Positions 51,993 through 62,237 of a DNA stretch of 64,000 bases are shown here, in pieces (the stretch's first letter is position 1; the number at the start of each line of letters is the position of its first letter). The translations under genes and the position numbers were made by a program. Under the pieces are notes generated by a model. It did no database searches, was not told the origin of the DNA, and worked only from the letters and a program-made list of their open reading frames with translations. The stretch spans positions 124,001 through 188,000 of the forward strand of contig NZ_LVYV01000034.1 of assembly GCF_001618955.1 (NCBI RefSeq). Reading direction: 5' to 3'. The DNA comes from Tardiphaga robiniae. Its GTDB lineage: Bacteria > Pseudomonadota > Alphaproteobacteria > Rhizobiales > Xanthobacteraceae.

Positions 51993-52094
51993 ATAGAACA
52001 GATAGGGTACATTATTTTCAACCCGAACAGCGCCGCCATCCTCTGGCGCTTGCCGTTTGTCCTGTCGCGAATCCCTTCATAAGGAGCTAGATCA

Positions 52095-53198
52095 ATGGCT
52101 ACCACTCCGACTGCCCTGCGTATCGTTGAAGGATCCTCCATGGACAAGACCAAGGCCCTGTCGGCCGCGCTCTCCCAGATCGAGCGCCAGTTCGGCAAGG
52201 GCTCGGTGATGAAGCTCGGCAAGAACGACCGGTCGATGGACATCGAGGTGATCTCGTCGGGCTCGCTCGGCCTCGATATCGCGCTCGGCGTCGGCGGGCT
52301 GCCGAAGGGCCGGGTGATCGAGATTTACGGACCGGAATCCTCGGGCAAGACGACTTTGGCGCTGCATTGCGCCGCGGAAGCCCAGAAGAAGGGTGGCATC
52401 TGCGCCTTCATCGACGCCGAACACGCGCTCGACCCGGTCTATGCCCGCAAGCTGGGCGTCAATGTCGATGAGCTCCTGATCTCGCAGCCGGATCACGGCG
52501 AACAGGCGCTGGAAATCGCCGACACGCTGGTGCGCTCCGGCGCGGTGGACGTGCTGATCGTCGACTCCGTGGCGGCGCTGGTGCCGCGTGCCGAACTCGA
52601 AGGTGAAATGGGCGATTCGCTGCCCGGCCTGCAGGCCCGTCTGATGAGCCAAGCACTGCGCAAGCTGACCGCTTCGATCAACAAATCCAATACGATGGTG
52701 ATCTTCATCAACCAGATCCGCATGAAGATCGGTGTGATGTACGGCTCGCCGGAAACCACCACCGGCGGCAATGCGTTGAAGTTCTACGCGTCGGTTCGTC
52801 TCGACATCCGCCGCATCGGCGCGATCAAGGAACGCGACGAAGTGGTCGGCAATTCGACCCGCGTCAAGGTCGTGAAGAACAAGCTGGCGCCGCCCTTCAA
52901 GCAGGTCGAATTCGACATCATGTATGGCGAAGGCGTTTCCAAGATGGGCGAAATCCTCGATCTCGGCGTGAAAGCGGGAATCGTCGAGAAGTCCGGCGCC
53001 TGGTTCTCCTATGACAGTCAGCGCCTCGGTCAGGGCCGCGAGAATTCCAAGGCCTTCCTCAAGGCCAATCCGGACATGACCGCCAGGATCGAAGCCTCGA
53101 TCCGGCAGAATTCCGGACTGATCGCCGACCAGATTCTGGCCGGTCCCGTCGAGCGTGACGAAGACGGCGGTGACGGCGAGGAGCCGGCAGAAGATTGA
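52095..53198 (+). CDS. recA: Recombinase A
   Basis: DNA strand-exchange and LexA coprotease protein. 367 residues from ATG 52095 (AAGGAG upstream). Walker [10 protein letters not shown] at 79-87, Walker [13 protein letters not shown], loop L2 region ([17 protein letters not shown]), and a typical acidic C terminus ([13 protein letters not shown]). A LexA box lies in the promoter. Full length and all motifs intact. Confidence 0.99.
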   Translation: MATTPTALRIVEGSSMDKTKALSAALSQIERQFGKGSVMKLGKNDRSMDIEVISSGSLGLDIALGVGGLPKGRVIEIYGPESSGKTTLALHCAAEAQKKGGICAFIDAEHALDPVYARKLGVNVDELLISQPDHGEQALEIADTLVRSGAVDVLIVDSVAALVPRAELEGEMGDSLPGLQARLMSQALRKLTASINKSNTMVIFINQIRMKIGVMYGSPETTTGGNALKFYASVRLDIRRIGAIKERDEVVGNSTRVKVVKNKLAPPFKQVEFDIMYGEGVSKMGEILDLGVKAGIVEKSGAWFSYDSQRLGQGRENSKAFLKANPDMTARIEASIRQNSGLIADQILAGPVERDEDGGDGEEPAED

Positions 53199-53380
53199 TC
53201 GGATCGGGTCCGAAGACGCACTGACGTTCATGCGCAGTGATCTTGCTGGACCGGTCTTGCAGCGACATTTGCGGCTGAATGATTTCGCGGTGGGTGCTGT
53301 GGGGGTCTGTTGCCGATACCCTGCGGTGCCTGCCGCGTTGTCGTTTCAGGCGTCCTGATCTGGGTGCGCGCTGATCGCAA

Positions 53381-54394
53381 TTATCGCCGCGCGGCTGGGA
53401 CAGCCTCGCTTGGTGGCGCGATCAGTTTGTTGACCGCATGACAGGCGACGCCGTCGACCAGATCCGGCACGACCTTGCGACAGAGATCGAACACTTCCGG
53501 GCAGCGCGGGTGAAACGTGCAGCCGGAGGGCGGATCGATCGGGTTCGGAATCTCGCCGGAGACCGCGATGCGTGCGCGGCCTGACATGGCCAGATCCGGC
53601 ACGGCGCCCAGCAGCATGCGCGTATAAGGCATGCGCGGCGCGCGGAAGAGTTCGTGCCCTTCCGCAATCTCCACGATGCGGCCGAGATACATCACGCCGA
53701 TCCGGTCAGCCATATGCCTGACCACAGCAAGGTTGTGGCTGATGAACAGATAGGTCAGGCCGAATTTGTCCTGCAGCTCGCGCATCAGGTTGAGAATCTG
53801 CGCCTGCACCGAGACATCCAGCGCCGAGGTTGGCTCGTCGCAGACGATGAATTCGGCCTCGGAGGCGAGTGCGCGGGCAATCGCGATACGCTGGCGCTGG
53901 CCCCCGGAGAACTGATGCGGGTATTTCTGGCCGTCGTCGGGATGCAGGCCCACCAGCGTGAGCAATTCGCCGACCCGGGCGCGAATGTCGCGCTCGCCCT
54001 GAATGAGATCGAAGGCGCGGATCGGTTCGGCGATGATCGCATCGACCCGCAGCCGCGGATTGAGGCTGGCATAGGGGTCCTGGAAGATCATCTGGATCCG
54101 CCTGCGCAGCAGCTTGCGCGCGCTCGCCTGCCCGGGATCGCTCATCGAGACACCGTCGATGATGACGTCGCCGGAGGTCGGCGGCAGCAGCCCGACCACC
54201 ATCCGGGCCACCGTGCTCTTGCCGGAACCGGATTCGCCGACCAGCGCAAAGGTCTCGCCGCGCTTGATCTCGAACGAGACGCCATCGACGGCTTTCAGAA
54301 ACTCCATCGGGCTGCGCTCGATGACGCGGTTCAGCCAGGGCTTCGAGACGTCGAAGGCGCGTTTGAGATTGCGGGCCTGCACCAGCGCCGTCAT
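53381..54394 (-). CDS. Dpp/Opp-type ABC transporter ATP-binding protein (DppF-like)
   Basis: 337 residues. Walker A GESGSGKSTVARM, signature FSGGQRQRIAIARAL, Walker B FIVCDEPTSALD, and the C-terminal oligopeptide-family extension with its Cys cluster (GCTFHPRCPEVFDLC). Energises uptake of peptides with the second ATPase just upstream. Last gene of the five-gene transporter on the minus strand; its start overlaps the previous gene by four bases. Confidence 0.95.
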   Translation of the reverse strand: MTALVQARNLKRAFDVSKPWLNRVIERSPMEFLKAVDGVSFEIKRGETFALVGESGSGKSTVARMVVGLLPPTSGDVIIDGVSMSDPGQASARKLLRRRIQMIFQDPYASLNPRLRVDAIIAEPIRAFDLIQGERDIRARVGELLTLVGLHPDDGQKYPHQFSGGQRQRIAIARALASEAEFIVCDEPTSALDVSVQAQILNLMRELQDKFGLTYLFISHNLAVVRHMADRIGVMYLGRIVEIAEGHELFRAPRMPYTRMLLGAVPDLAMSGRARIAVSGEIPNPIDPPSGCTFHPRCPEVFDLCRKVVPDLVDGVACHAVNKLIAPPSEAVPAARR

Positions 54395-55407
54395 GCCACG
54401 CTCTCCACATGGGCGTGGTCTTGGGAATGGCGGGGGTCATAAAGATGACAGGCGACTTGTTGCGCGCCCACAGCGATCGGCTCCGGCCGCTCCACACGGC
54501 ATCGGTCGAACGCAAAACTGCAGCGCGGATTGAACGCACAGCCCTGCGGAATGGCGGAGAGGCGCGGCATGCTTCCCGGAATCTGCACCAGCCGCTGCGA
54601 GGCATCGCCGGTCAGCGTTGGAATCGCGCCCATTAGCCCCTTGGCATAGGGATGCAACGGGTTCTGCACCACGTCGCGCACCGGGCCGATCTCGGCGATG
54701 CGCCCGGAATACATCACGGCCACACGGTCCGATGTCTCCGCGATCACACCCATGTCGTGGGTGACCAGCATCACGGCGGTGCCATGGTCGCGGCCGAGCC
54801 GCTTGATCAGCGCGATGATCTGCGCCTGCACGGAGACATCGAGCGCCGTGGTCGGCTCGTCGGCGATGATCAGTTCGGGTTCGGCCGCGATCGCCAGCGC
54901 GATCACCACGCGCTGCCGCATGCCGCCGGAGAATTCATGCGGATAGGCATCGACACGCTTGTCCGGCGCGGGAATGCCGACCTCGGCGAGCAGATCGACC
55001 GCGCGCCTCCGCGCTTGCGTCTCGTTCATGTTGAGATGGGTGCGGATCGTTTCCACCAGCTGGTCGCCGATCCGATACAGCGGATTGAGACTGGTCAGCG
55101 GATCCTGAAAGATCATGGCGATGCGCTTGCCGCGAATCCGGCGCATCTGCTCCGGCGGCAGATTGTCGATGCGCAATCCGGACAGCAGGATCTCGCCACC
55201 CGAGATGCGCCCGGGCGGATCGATCAGGCCGATGGCCGCAAGTCCCGTCACCGATTTGCCGGCGCCGGATTCGCCGACCACGCCCAGCACCTCGCCCTTG
55301 GCGATATCGAAGGACACACCGTCGATGGCACGCAGCGCGCCGCGCCGGCTGGCGAATTCGACGCGCAGGTTGCGCACGGAGAGGACGGGGACGCTCATAT
55401 CGGGCAC
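54391..55407 (-). CDS. Dpp/Opp-type ABC transporter ATP-binding protein (DppD-like)
   Basis: 338 residues. Walker A GESGAGKSVTGLA, signature FSGGMRQRVVIALA, Walker B LIIADEPTTALD, and the oligopeptide C-terminal domain (GCAFNPRCSFAFDRC). Partner of the DppF-like ATPase. It lies 16 bases after the DppC-like permease. Confidence 0.95.
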   Translation of the reverse strand: MPDMSVPVLSVRNLRVEFASRRGALRAIDGVSFDIAKGEVLGVVGESGAGKSVTGLAAIGLIDPPGRISGGEILLSGLRIDNLPPEQMRRIRGKRIAMIFQDPLTSLNPLYRIGDQLVETIRTHLNMNETQARRRAVDLLAEVGIPAPDKRVDAYPHEFSGGMRQRVVIALAIAAEPELIIADEPTTALDVSVQAQIIALIKRLGRDHGTAVMLVTHDMGVIAETSDRVAVMYSGRIAEIGPVRDVVQNPLHPYAKGLMGAIPTLTGDASQRLVQIPGSMPRLSAIPQGCAFNPRCSFAFDRCRVERPEPIAVGAQQVACHLYDPRHSQDHAHVESVA

Positions 55408-55423
55408 TGTGTGATGTGAGGCA

Positions 55424-56377
55424 TCATTGCAGCTTCGGGTTCAGCGCATCGCGCAGCCAGTCGCCGAGCAGATTGATTGACAGGATCAGCGAGGCCAGCG
55501 CGAGGCCGGGAAAGGCGATGACCCACCATTCGCCGGAGAACAGATAGTTGTTGCCGATGCGGATCAGCGTGCCCAGCGACGGCATCGTGTCCGGCATGCC
55601 GGAGCCGAGAAACGACAGCGTTGCCTCGGTGATGATGGCGAGTGCGAGATTGATGGTGGCGATCACCAGGATCGGCCCCATGGTGTTGGGCAGTACATGG
55701 CGGATCATGATCACGCGCGCGGGCAGGCCGATCAGCTGCGCCGCGGCGACATAGTCCTTGTTCTTCTCCACCATCACCGAGCCGCGCACGGTGCGGGCAT
55801 ATTGCACCCAGAAGCTCAGCCCGATGGCCACCACCAGCACGATCAGCGTGGTCGAGGCATCGAGATGATTGCCGAGCGCCGACTTCACCACACCGTCGAT
55901 CAAGAGCGCGATCAGGATCGCCGGAAAAGTGAGCTGCACATCGGCAATGCGCATGATGAGGCTGTCCACGGCACCGCCGACATAGCCGGCGATCAGGCCG
56001 AGCCCGATGCCGAGCACTGCCGCGAAACTGACGCCGAGCACGCCGACCACGAGCGAAATCCGCATGCCGTAGAGGATTGCCGAATAGATGTCGCGGCCCT
56101 GTTCATCGGTGCCGAGCAGGAACGGTCTCTGGCCCTCCGCCGTCCAGAGCGGCGAGATGCGGGAGTTGATCAGTTCGAGCTGCGCCGGATCGAACGGATT
56201 CTGCACGACCAGCAAAGGCGCAAACAGCGCCATCATCAGCAGCACGAACACGATCGCGGCGGCGACCATTGTGAGCCTGGAGCGGCGGAACGAATAGAAT
56301 ATGTCGCTGTCGATGGCGCGGGCGATGAGGGACGGTGTGCGGGGGGCGGGCGTGTCTGGCAGGGGGGCGTCGGTCAT
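55424..56377 (-). CDS. Dpp/Opp-type ABC transporter permease (DppC-like)
   Basis: 317 residues from ATG 56377 (GGAGGA upstream; ATG 56398 is less likely). About six membrane helices, the DppC N-terminal domain (LFAPLLVVQNPFDPAQLEL, LGTDEQGRDIYSAILYGMRI, cited in part), and the EAA-type loop (AAAQLIGLPARVIMIRHVLP). Separated from the DppB-like gene by a 213-base gap holding a repeat element. Confidence 0.95.
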   Translation of the reverse strand: MTDAPLPDTPAPRTPSLIARAIDSDIFYSFRRSRLTMVAAAIVFVLLMMALFAPLLVVQNPFDPAQLELINSRISPLWTAEGQRPFLLGTDEQGRDIYSAILYGMRISLVVGVLGVSFAAVLGIGLGLIAGYVGGAVDSLIMRIADVQLTFPAILIALLIDGVVKSALGNHLDASTTLIVLVVAIGLSFWVQYARTVRGSVMVEKNKDYVAAAQLIGLPARVIMIRHVLPNTMGPILVIATINLALAIITEATLSFLGSGMPDTMPSLGTLIRIGNNYLFSGEWWVIAFPGLALASLILSINLLGDWLRDALNPKLQ

Positions 56378-56409
56378 CTTGTCCTCCAAGGCCGCCACGC
56401 ACTCTGTCT

Positions 56410-56548
56410 GTCATCCTCGCGAAGGCGGGGATCCATAACCACTATCGAAATTGCGAAGCGCCGTCGTTGCCTCCGGCGTGCCGCCGCGTACTCGGTGTTT
56501 ATGGGTCCCCGCCCCGCGTGCGCCGGAGGCGCACTAGGCGGGGACGAC
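56410..56548. repeat. Extragenic repeat inside the transporter operon
   Basis: GGCGGGGATCCATA (56424-56437) pairs with TATGGGTCCCCGCC (56500-56513) with one mismatch, and further GC-rich hairpins follow (CGCCGGAGGCGC). The phrase GTCATCCTCGCGAAGGCGGG is a common interspersed element in this family. It lies between the DppB-like and DppC-like genes and may weaken or process the operon transcript. Confidence 0.75.
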
Positions 56549-56590
56549 ATGAGGAGATTGAGGCCAAGCCGGAAAAACATCATCTTCCCC

Positions 56591-57571
56591 TCATGCCGGC
56601 CGGTTGATCGTCGCGCGCAGGCGCGGATCGACGATGGTGTAGAGGATGTCCACAATCAGATTGATCGTCACGAAGATCACCGACACCACCAGGAGATAGG
56701 CCGCCATGATCGGGATATCGACATTCTGCACGGCCTGCACGAACAGCAGCCCCATGCCCGGCCACTGAAACACCGTCTCGGTAATAATCGCGAAGGCGAT
56801 GACCGAGCCGAATTGCAACCCGGCCACGGTGATGACGGGCACCAGCGTATTCTTTAGTGCATGGCCGAAATGGATCGCGCGGGTGGTCAGGCCGCGGGCG
56901 CGGGCGAAGCGGATATAGTCGGTGCGCAACACTTCCAGCATCTCGGCGCGGACGAGACGCATGATCAGCGTCATCTGGAACAGGCCGAGCGTCACCGACG
57001 GCATGATCAGCGCCTTCAGGCCGGAGATCGTAAGCAGGCCGGTGGTCCACCAGCCGAACTTGACGACGTCGCCGCGCCCGAAGGAGGGCAGCCAGCCGAG
57101 GGTCACTGCGAAGAGATAGATCAGCAAAATGCCGATCAGGAAGGTCGGCAGCGAGATGCCGATCAGCGACACCGCCTGCAGCACCTTGGCGAAGAACGAA
57201 TCCTTCCGCAGTGCCGAATAGATGCCCATCAGGATGCCGAATACCATGGCAATCACGGTGGCGCAGGTCGCGAGCTCCAGCGTTGCCGGCATACGCTCCT
57301 TCAGTAGCGCCGAGACCGGCTGACGAAACTGGTAGGAGACGCCGAACTTGAACTGCACGGCATTGATGAAGTAGCGCGCGAATTGCACCGGGACGGGATC
57401 GTCGAGGCCGAGCGATGCGCGCACCTCGGCGCGCTGCGCCGGCGTGGTGTCAATGGCCACCATCTGGTTCACGGGATCGCCGGCGAAGCGGAACATGGTG
57501 AAGGCGATGATGCCGACGGCGATCATCACACCAATGGACTGCAAAGCGCGGCGCAGGATGAAAGCGAGCAT
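56591..57571 (-). CDS. Dpp/Opp-type ABC transporter permease (DppB-like)
   Basis: 326 residues, six membrane helices. DppB hallmarks: MLAFILRRALQSIGVMIAVG, FRFAGDPVNQMVAID, GLDDPVPVQFARYF and the EAA loop (DYIRFARARGLTTRAIHFGH). Follows the binding protein gene by 31 bases. Confidence 0.95.
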   Translation of the reverse strand: MLAFILRRALQSIGVMIAVGIIAFTMFRFAGDPVNQMVAIDTTPAQRAEVRASLGLDDPVPVQFARYFINAVQFKFGVSYQFRQPVSALLKERMPATLELATCATVIAMVFGILMGIYSALRKDSFFAKVLQAVSLIGISLPTFLIGILLIYLFAVTLGWLPSFGRGDVVKFGWWTTGLLTISGLKALIMPSVTLGLFQMTLIMRLVRAEMLEVLRTDYIRFARARGLTTRAIHFGHALKNTLVPVITVAGLQFGSVIAFAIITETVFQWPGMGLLFVQAVQNVDIPIMAAYLLVVSVIFVTINLIVDILYTIVDPRLRATINRPA

Positions 57572-57602
57572 GCGTGACCTTCGCTTTCCGCTTGGGTGCC
57601 GC

Positions 57603-59210
57603 CTAGTCCTGCTTCACCGCCCAGTATGGCAGCACCTGGTTGTCCGGGCGCTGCACGATCTTCACCTTCTTGGAGACGCCCCAGGCCAGCGCCTGCTGAT
57701 GCAGCGGGATATAGGCCCAGTCCTTGGCGGCGATCTCATAGGCCTGTTTGATGAGTTGGTCGCGCTTGGCGGTGTCGGTCTCCTGCAGCACCTGATCGGT
57801 AAGGGCGTCGAACTGCTTGTTGCAATAGCCGCCGAGATTGGTGGCGCCGCGCGGGCTCGCGGGATCGTCGCGGCAGCCCATGATGTCATGCATCACATTG
57901 TGCGAATCCTGTGTGCCCGGTGTCCAGCCAAGCAGATAGAATGAGGTGTTGAAGCCGCCGGTCTTGAAGACCTTGGCAAAATACAGCGCCTTCGGCTGCG
58001 CGTTCAGCGTGACCTTGACGCCGATGCGCGCGAGCATGCCGACCACCGCCTGGCAGATCGCGGCGTCATTGACATAGCGATCATTCGGGCAATCCATGCC
58101 GACTTCGAAGCCGTCGGGATAGCCCGCATCGGCCAGCAGTTTCTTGGCGCCGTCGGCGTCGTATTTCGGCCGTGCGAAGTCGCCGGAGAGCTTGAACAGC
58201 GGCGGCGCGATCATCAAGGCGGACGGTGTCGACAGTCCGCGCATGACGCGGCTCTTGATCAGTTCGATGTCGATGGCCTTGTAGAAGGCCTCGCGGACGC
58301 GAATGTCCTTGAACGGGTTCTTGCCCTTGATGTTCGAGAACAGCAGCTCGTCGCGGATCTGGTCCATGCCGAGGAAGATGGTGCGCAGCTCCGGCCCGGC
58401 CATCACGGCGGCGTTGGCTGAGCCATTGACGCGGGCGATGTCCTGCACCGGCACCGGCTCGATGATGTCGACTTCGCCGGACAGCAGCGCCGCGACGCGG
58501 GTGGCGTCGGAGGCGATCGGCGTAAAGATGATCTCCTTGAGATTATGCTCGGGCTTGCCCCACCAGTTCGGATTGACCTTGAAGACGGTCTTCACGCCCG
58601 GCTGATGGCTTTCGATGGTGAAGGGGCCCGTGCCGTTCGCATTCAACGACGCGAAGCTTGGCGATGTCGCCGCGGCAGGCGTCGGCGCGTTGGCATTGTT
58701 CGCCTCCGCCCATTTCTTGTCCATGATGTACCAGACGTCCCATTGCGACGTCAGGATGGGATTGGGCTTGGTCAGTACGAAATCGACGGTGTAGTCGTCG
58801 ATCTTGAGCACCTTGGCATCGGCCGGAATGACGGTGGTGAAGTCGGAGCCCTTGGCGCGCACGCGGTCGGCGGAGAACACGACATCATCGGCGGCGAAGG
58901 GGTCGCCATTGTGAAATTTGACACCCTTGCGCAGATGGAAGCGCCAGCGCGTCGGCTCCGGTGTTTCCCAGCTCTCGGCAAGCGCCGGGATGATCTGCAG
59001 ATCCTTGCCGCGTCCGACGAGGCCTTCATAGACCTGGCCGTGATGGGCGATCGTCGTGGTCTCGCGCAGCGTATAAGGATCGAGCGATTTCAGGTCGCCC
59101 TGATTGGCATAGCGCAGCGTTTGTGCGGAGGCGGGCAGTACGGAGGCAGAAACTGTGGCAAAGGCGATCAGCGATGCAGCGGCGGCAATGAACGTCTGAC
59201 GGATCGACAT
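57603..59210 (-). CDS. Dpp/Opp-type ABC transporter substrate-binding protein (SBP family 5)
   Basis: 535 residues from ATG 59210 (GGAGA eight bases upstream). A signal peptide ends near LPASA, then the family-5 pattern: LRYANQGDLKSLDPYTLRET, WRFHLRKGVKFHNGDPFAAD, and DVRVREAFYKA-like DIRVREAFYKAIDIELIK. Binds peptides or small amines in the periplasm. Promoter-proximal gene of the transporter operon, divergent from the DadA-like gene. Confidence 0.95.
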   Translation of the reverse strand: MSIRQTFIAAAASLIAFATVSASVLPASAQTLRYANQGDLKSLDPYTLRETTTIAHHGQVYEGLVGRGKDLQIIPALAESWETPEPTRWRFHLRKGVKFHNGDPFAADDVVFSADRVRAKGSDFTTVIPADAKVLKIDDYTVDFVLTKPNPILTSQWDVWYIMDKKWAEANNANAPTPAAATSPSFASLNANGTGPFTIESHQPGVKTVFKVNPNWWGKPEHNLKEIIFTPIASDATRVAALLSGEVDIIEPVPVQDIARVNGSANAAVMAGPELRTIFLGMDQIRDELLFSNIKGKNPFKDIRVREAFYKAIDIELIKSRVMRGLSTPSALMIAPPLFKLSGDFARPKYDADGAKKLLADAGYPDGFEVGMDCPNDRYVNDAAICQAVVGMLARIGVKVTLNAQPKALYFAKVFKTGGFNTSFYLLGWTPGTQDSHNVMHDIMGCRDDPASPRGATNLGGYCNKQFDALTDQVLQETDTAKRDQLIKQAYEIAAKDWAYIPLHQQALAWGVSKKVKIVQRPDNQVLPYWAVKQD

Positions 59211-59463
59211 ACTGAGCTTCTCCATTGCATTGCCGCGATTGCATCACCGCGCGGCCGCCCGACAGTTGAGCGAGTGTCACATTGTTGGCGGAGATTGCAC
59301 GCCACGCAAGCGGCATTTGGCAGGCATGCGCTGCACAATGAAGCAGCTGGCGCAATCCTTGCTAGGGGCGGGTATAAGCAATTCCACGCATTGCGCGCGT
59401 GCATCATTCGGTCACGACACAGCGCTAATACGACCGCCAGAACGGCAAGATTTCGGAGCAGGA
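59211..59463. promoter_or_regulatory. Divergent region between transporter operon and DadA-like gene
   Basis: 253 bases with no credible gene. It must hold the promoters of both the peptide transporter and the dehydrogenase. No palindrome longer than eight bases stood out. Confidence 0.4.
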
Positions 59464-60717
59464 ATGGCGGAACTCAAGGCTGATGTGCTTGTGCTTGGCG
59501 CAGGTATGGTCGGTGTGTCGGCGGCGCTGCATCTGCAGGCGCGCGGCCGCAATGTGGTGCTGGTCGACCGGCATGAGAAGGCCGGCGAGGAAACCAGCTA
59601 TGGCAATGCCGGGCTGATCCAGTGCTGTTCGGTGTTTCCCTATATGCTGCCGCGCGACCTCACCAAGCTGTTTAAATATGCGCTGAACCGCGCGCCCGAG
59701 GTGCACTATCATCTCAACGCGCTGCCCGGCATGCTGCCATGGATCGTCAGATATTTCCTGAACTCGTCGCCTGAGGGAGCGCTCCGCAGTGCGATGGCGG
59801 CGCTGCCGCTGATCCAGCGCAGCCTGACCGAGCACGAGGCGCTGATCGCGGAGGCCGGCGTGCCGGAGCTTCTGCGCCGGATGGGATGGATCAACGCGTT
59901 TCGCTCCGAGTCGACCCTTGCGAAAGGCATCGCGGATCTCGAACGCCATCGCGCCTATGGCGTGCCGGGCGACGTTCTGGACGCCGCCGCCATTGCGGAG
60001 CAGGAGCCGAACCTGTCCACCGATTTTGCCGGTGCGATCCATTGGACGTCGCCGGGCTTCGTGCCCGATCCCGGCGGCCTCGCAAAAGCCTATGCCGCAC
60101 TGTTCATCCGCAAAGGCGGGCGCTTCATCGCCGCCGATGCGCGGACGCTGGAGCAGAGCGATCGCAACTGGCGCGTGGCCGGGCCGAATGGGGCGCTGGT
60201 CGCGCGCGATGTCGTGGTCGCACTCGGGCCATGGTCGGATCAGGTGTTTCGGCCGCTCGGCTACAACATCCCGCTCAAGAGCAAGCGCGGCTATCACATC
60301 CATCTGGCGCCATCCGGCAATGCGGTGCTGCGCCATCCGGTGCTCGATGCCGATCGCGGCTATCTGCTGGCGCCGATGAATCGCGGCATCCGGCTGACCA
60401 CCGGCGCCGAATTCGCGCTCCGCGATGCGCCGCCGACGCCGGCGCAGATCGAGCGGGCGCTGCCGATCGCACGGCAGACCTTCCGGCTCGGCAATCCCGT
60501 CGAGGCGAAGCCCTGGATGGGCGCGCGGCCATGCCTGCCGGACATGCTGCCGGTGATCGGCAAGGCGCCACGCCACAAGGGCCTGTGGTTCGATTTCGGC
60601 CACCAGCATCATGGCTTCACGCTCGGGCCGGTGACCGGCCGTCTGGTCGCGGACATGGTGACGGGCGTCACGCCGTTCACCGATCCCAAGGCCTTCGCAG
60701 CCGAACGCTTCGGCTGA
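59464..60717 (+). CDS. FAD-dependent oxidoreductase, D-amino-acid dehydrogenase-like
   Basis: 417 residues from ATG 59464 (GGAGCAGGA upstream). DAO-fold: FAD motif VLVLGAGMVGVSAALHLQARG, VDRHEKAGEETSYGNAGLIQ, and C-terminal GLWFDFGHQHHGFTLGPVTG. This matches the DadA family, which oxidatively deaminates D-amino acids and passes electrons to the respiratory chain. Divergent from a peptide transporter operon, suggesting joint use on D-amino acids or D-amino-acid-containing peptides. Confidence 0.9.
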   Translation: MAELKADVLVLGAGMVGVSAALHLQARGRNVVLVDRHEKAGEETSYGNAGLIQCCSVFPYMLPRDLTKLFKYALNRAPEVHYHLNALPGMLPWIVRYFLNSSPEGALRSAMAALPLIQRSLTEHEALIAEAGVPELLRRMGWINAFRSESTLAKGIADLERHRAYGVPGDVLDAAAIAEQEPNLSTDFAGAIHWTSPGFVPDPGGLAKAYAALFIRKGGRFIAADARTLEQSDRNWRVAGPNGALVARDVVVALGPWSDQVFRPLGYNIPLKSKRGYHIHLAPSGNAVLRHPVLDADRGYLLAPMNRGIRLTTGAEFALRDAPPTPAQIERALPIARQTFRLGNPVEAKPWMGARPCLPDMLPVIGKAPRHKGLWFDFGHQHHGFTLGPVTGRLVADMVTGVTPFTDPKAFAAERFG

Positions 60718-60833
60718 CATCTCGCAACTGCAATGTAGATGTCACATCGCTTGCATCGGGCAGGCGTCAGCGGCGATACTGCCGCTGCGCCGCCATGTTC
60801 GCGTGAGCGGCCGGTTTGCCTCAGGAGCTGATA

Positions 60834-61085
60834 ATGAAAGTGATCGTCACCGTGGACTGCACGCCGCTCGAGGCGCGCGAATTCCTGGGGCTGCCTGATG
60901 TGCAGCCGATGCAGTCGGCGATGATGGATCAGATGCAGAAAAAGATGATGGACAACATCGACAAGTTCTCGCCGGAGTCGATCATGCAGAGCTGGTTCTC
61001 GTTCGATCCGAAGATGGGCGAGCGCTTTCAGGAAATGTTCGCCAACATGGCGGGCCTCGGTGTGAAGCCGAAGGACAAGAAGTAG
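60834..61085 (+). CDS. DUF6489 family protein
   Basis: 83 residues from ATG 60834 (AGGAG upstream; ATG 60816 is not needed). MKVIVTVDCTPLEAREFLGL, then a Met/Gln-rich helix (MDQMQKKMMDN) and SWFSFDPKMGERFQEMF. Matches DUF6489, of unknown function and common in alphaproteobacteria. It converges with the alpha/beta hydrolase gene. Confidence 0.85.
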   Translation: MKVIVTVDCTPLEAREFLGLPDVQPMQSAMMDQMQKKMMDNIDKFSPESIMQSWFSFDPKMGERFQEMFANMAGLGVKPKDKK

Positions 61086-61093
61086 ACGCGGGC

Positions 61094-62071
<978 letters not shown>

Positions 62072-62237
62072 GTCAAACATATGACACGGAAAGTCTCTGC
62101 GAAAAAGTGACAACCGCGTCATGCGCCAAACAAATCGTCGCAGCGATTAATGAGAGATTGCGCGTATGGCAATTGTGACAGTGCGCGCGGGCTTTTGTGA
62201 CAACGATTGTGACAATGGAACTGGTATCAGCCTCTCG

